DNA of 64,000 nt from Prostheceraeus crozeri (lineage: Eukaryota; Platyhelminthes; Polycladida; Euryleptidae), in contig CAJQUW010007073.1 of NCBI GenBank assembly GCA_907163375.1, positions 517,700 to 581,699 on the forward strand, read 5' to 3'. Below the pieces are notes generated by a model. That model ran no database searches. It worked only from the letters and a program-made list of their open reading frames with translations, and was not told the origin of the DNA. A program made the position numbers and the translations under genes. Below are positions 63,181 through 64,000 of this stretch, one piece after another. Each line of letters begins with the position of its first letter. Position 1 is the first letter of the stretch.

Positions 63181-63575
63181 AAACTTGTGCCCTACTTCCG
63201 AGGGATTGGTACATGGATGGGTACATGTACAATTTAGTGTTATCAATAGGAACATGGATAGGTACATGTATAATTCAGTGTTATGAATAGGAACATGTAT
63301 GACATCTGTTTTACTGGATAGGTACATGTGTTTAGTACACTCGGTTGAGTACATTGTGTGTTCGGAACGTCTATGATCTAACTTGTGCGACTTGGTTCTG
63401 AGTACTTGGGTACGTACCGATAGACGTCCGTTGCTTGATTTTGAATGGGTTTGCTCAATTGCGACTATTGTGACTATTGCAACCATTGTAATCAAGATGA
63501 CAGTCACATTGATTTTCCTTTTTACGTAGACAAACTATGCTATAAATATGAGATAGTTGTTTGATGACATACATA

Positions 63576-64000
63576 ATGATGACTAGTGTCCCAACGTCGT
63601 GGGTTGTGGCAAGAGACCTTGGATATTCGTTCAAAGTTATAGAAACTGTAACAAATCTCAGTGAAAATATCAACGCTGATGATTTAGTTGATCGACTAAT
63701 GGATCTATATGAGCATGCTATGAATCACAATTTGGATCGTAGGTGGATAGAGGATTTCTCCATGCTACACTGCAATGATAATGAAATTAGGAGGATCAAA
63801 TTGGAACGATATGGAAAGAAGGAGACATTTGACAGTGTTTTAATAAAAAGTTCTCCCAATAAAAGTGACTTCAGAAGGAAATTAGAAGAAGAGACATTCA
63901 AATTATTATGTGAACGGAACTGCGTTAAATGTTTTAAACAGGAACGATCCCTTCTCTTTTTACCATGTTCTCATAGCGTTATGTGTTCTACATGTTATGT
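63576..64000 (+). CDS. UBA-like + RING protein, cut by the window edge
   Basis: Open from ATG 63,576 to the end of the window (141 codons seen, no stop). Residues 8-45 form a UBA-like helix bundle (ARDLGYSFKVIETVTNL...DDLVDRLMDLY). A charged stretch follows. The end shows the first part of a RING: CVKC, then LLFLPCSHSVMCSTC (C-x2-C ... C-x-H-x3-C-x2-C). This is the layout of an E3 ubiquitin ligase such as an IAP or a related family, which I cannot settle without the rest. It may be a host gene; no transposon sequence adjoins its start. Confidence 0.6.
   Translation, partial: MMTSVPTSWVVARDLGYSFKVIETVTNLSENINADDLVDRLMDLYEHAMNHNLDRRWIEDFSMLHCNDNEIRRIKLERYGKKETFDSVLIKSSPNKSDFRRKLEEETFKLLCERNCVKCFKQERSLLFLPCSHSVMCSTCY

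Larger units (their letters stand above)
60735..63491 (+). repeat. Tandem duplication, unit 2
   Basis: Second copy of 57,978-60,734, ending where the sequence leaves the copy-1 pattern (CCATTGTAATC against CCATTGTAACC). The seven motifs recur (for example 60,782, 60,948, 61,652). Its SHGKG fragment (61,007-61,310) has a frame change after ATGTGACAACTA. Confidence 0.92.

Overview
The window is animal (metazoan invertebrate) genomic DNA. It is AT-rich, its genes have GT-AG introns, and it is packed with transposons typical of invertebrate animals: CR1/L2-like LINEs, Tc1-type and hAT DNA transposons, Penelope-like elements (PLEs) with GIY-YIG nuclease remnants, a Harbinger-like MITE and one very large Polinton/Maverick. 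I see no bacterial operons, rRNA, confident tRNA or CRISPR. The species cannot be named from the sequence. Only the last 425 bases hold a gene that might belong to the host (UBA-like plus RING, cut by the window edge).

Left part (1-27,995). A 5'-truncated LINE (398-1407), a fragment of a Crypton-derived tyrosine-recombinase-type domain (about 1430-1709), a multi-exon hAT/ZMYM-type transposase (4393-6959), a tRNA-like SINE (about 8345), a diverged triplicate repeat (11.1-12.6 kb), and a decayed LINE on the minus strand (14.9-19.2 kb) split by a Tc1 element (16,904-18,309). A second, intact Tc1 transposase lies at 21,057-22,052. A PLE nuclease remnant sits between inverted repeats (23.6-24.66 kb).

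Centre (28,002-53,345). A complete Polinton of 25,344 bp is bounded by a perfect 6-bp target duplication (TCCGTA) and termini AGTAGTAAG...CTTACTACT. It landed in a minus-strand PLE, whose RT lies at 53.4-54.7 kb and whose nuclease end lies at 27.66-28.0 kb; the PLE frame is continuous once the Polinton and one TCCGTA are removed. The Polinton carries protein-primed DNA polymerase B, retrovirus-type integrase with a chromodomain, packaging ATPase, adenain-like protease, a major capsid candidate, two WEVG-type virion protein candidates, a small basic core-like protein, zinc-finger/RING proteins and a DEDDh-type exonuclease. Unusually, it also carries a clear TATA-binding-protein-like gene next to two paralogues that may be PC4-like, so it may bring its own basal transcription factors. 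Both ends have a TATA box 31 bp upstream of a TCATTC initiator. A 5'-truncated LINE later inserted into the Polinton (32,834-35,481). Many accessory genes are broken by single-base shifts, mostly in short homopolymers; this may be decay or assembly error.

Right part (53,352-64,000). PLE remains with a 445-bp inverted arm, a Harbinger-like MITE (55,632-55,854), and a 2.76-kb tandem duplication (57,978-60,734 and 60,735-about 63,491). Each copy carries seven copies of the motif GTAAGTCAGCGACG, an SHGKG-type protein fragment and a truncated Tc1 transposase. The window ends inside the UBA/RING gene.
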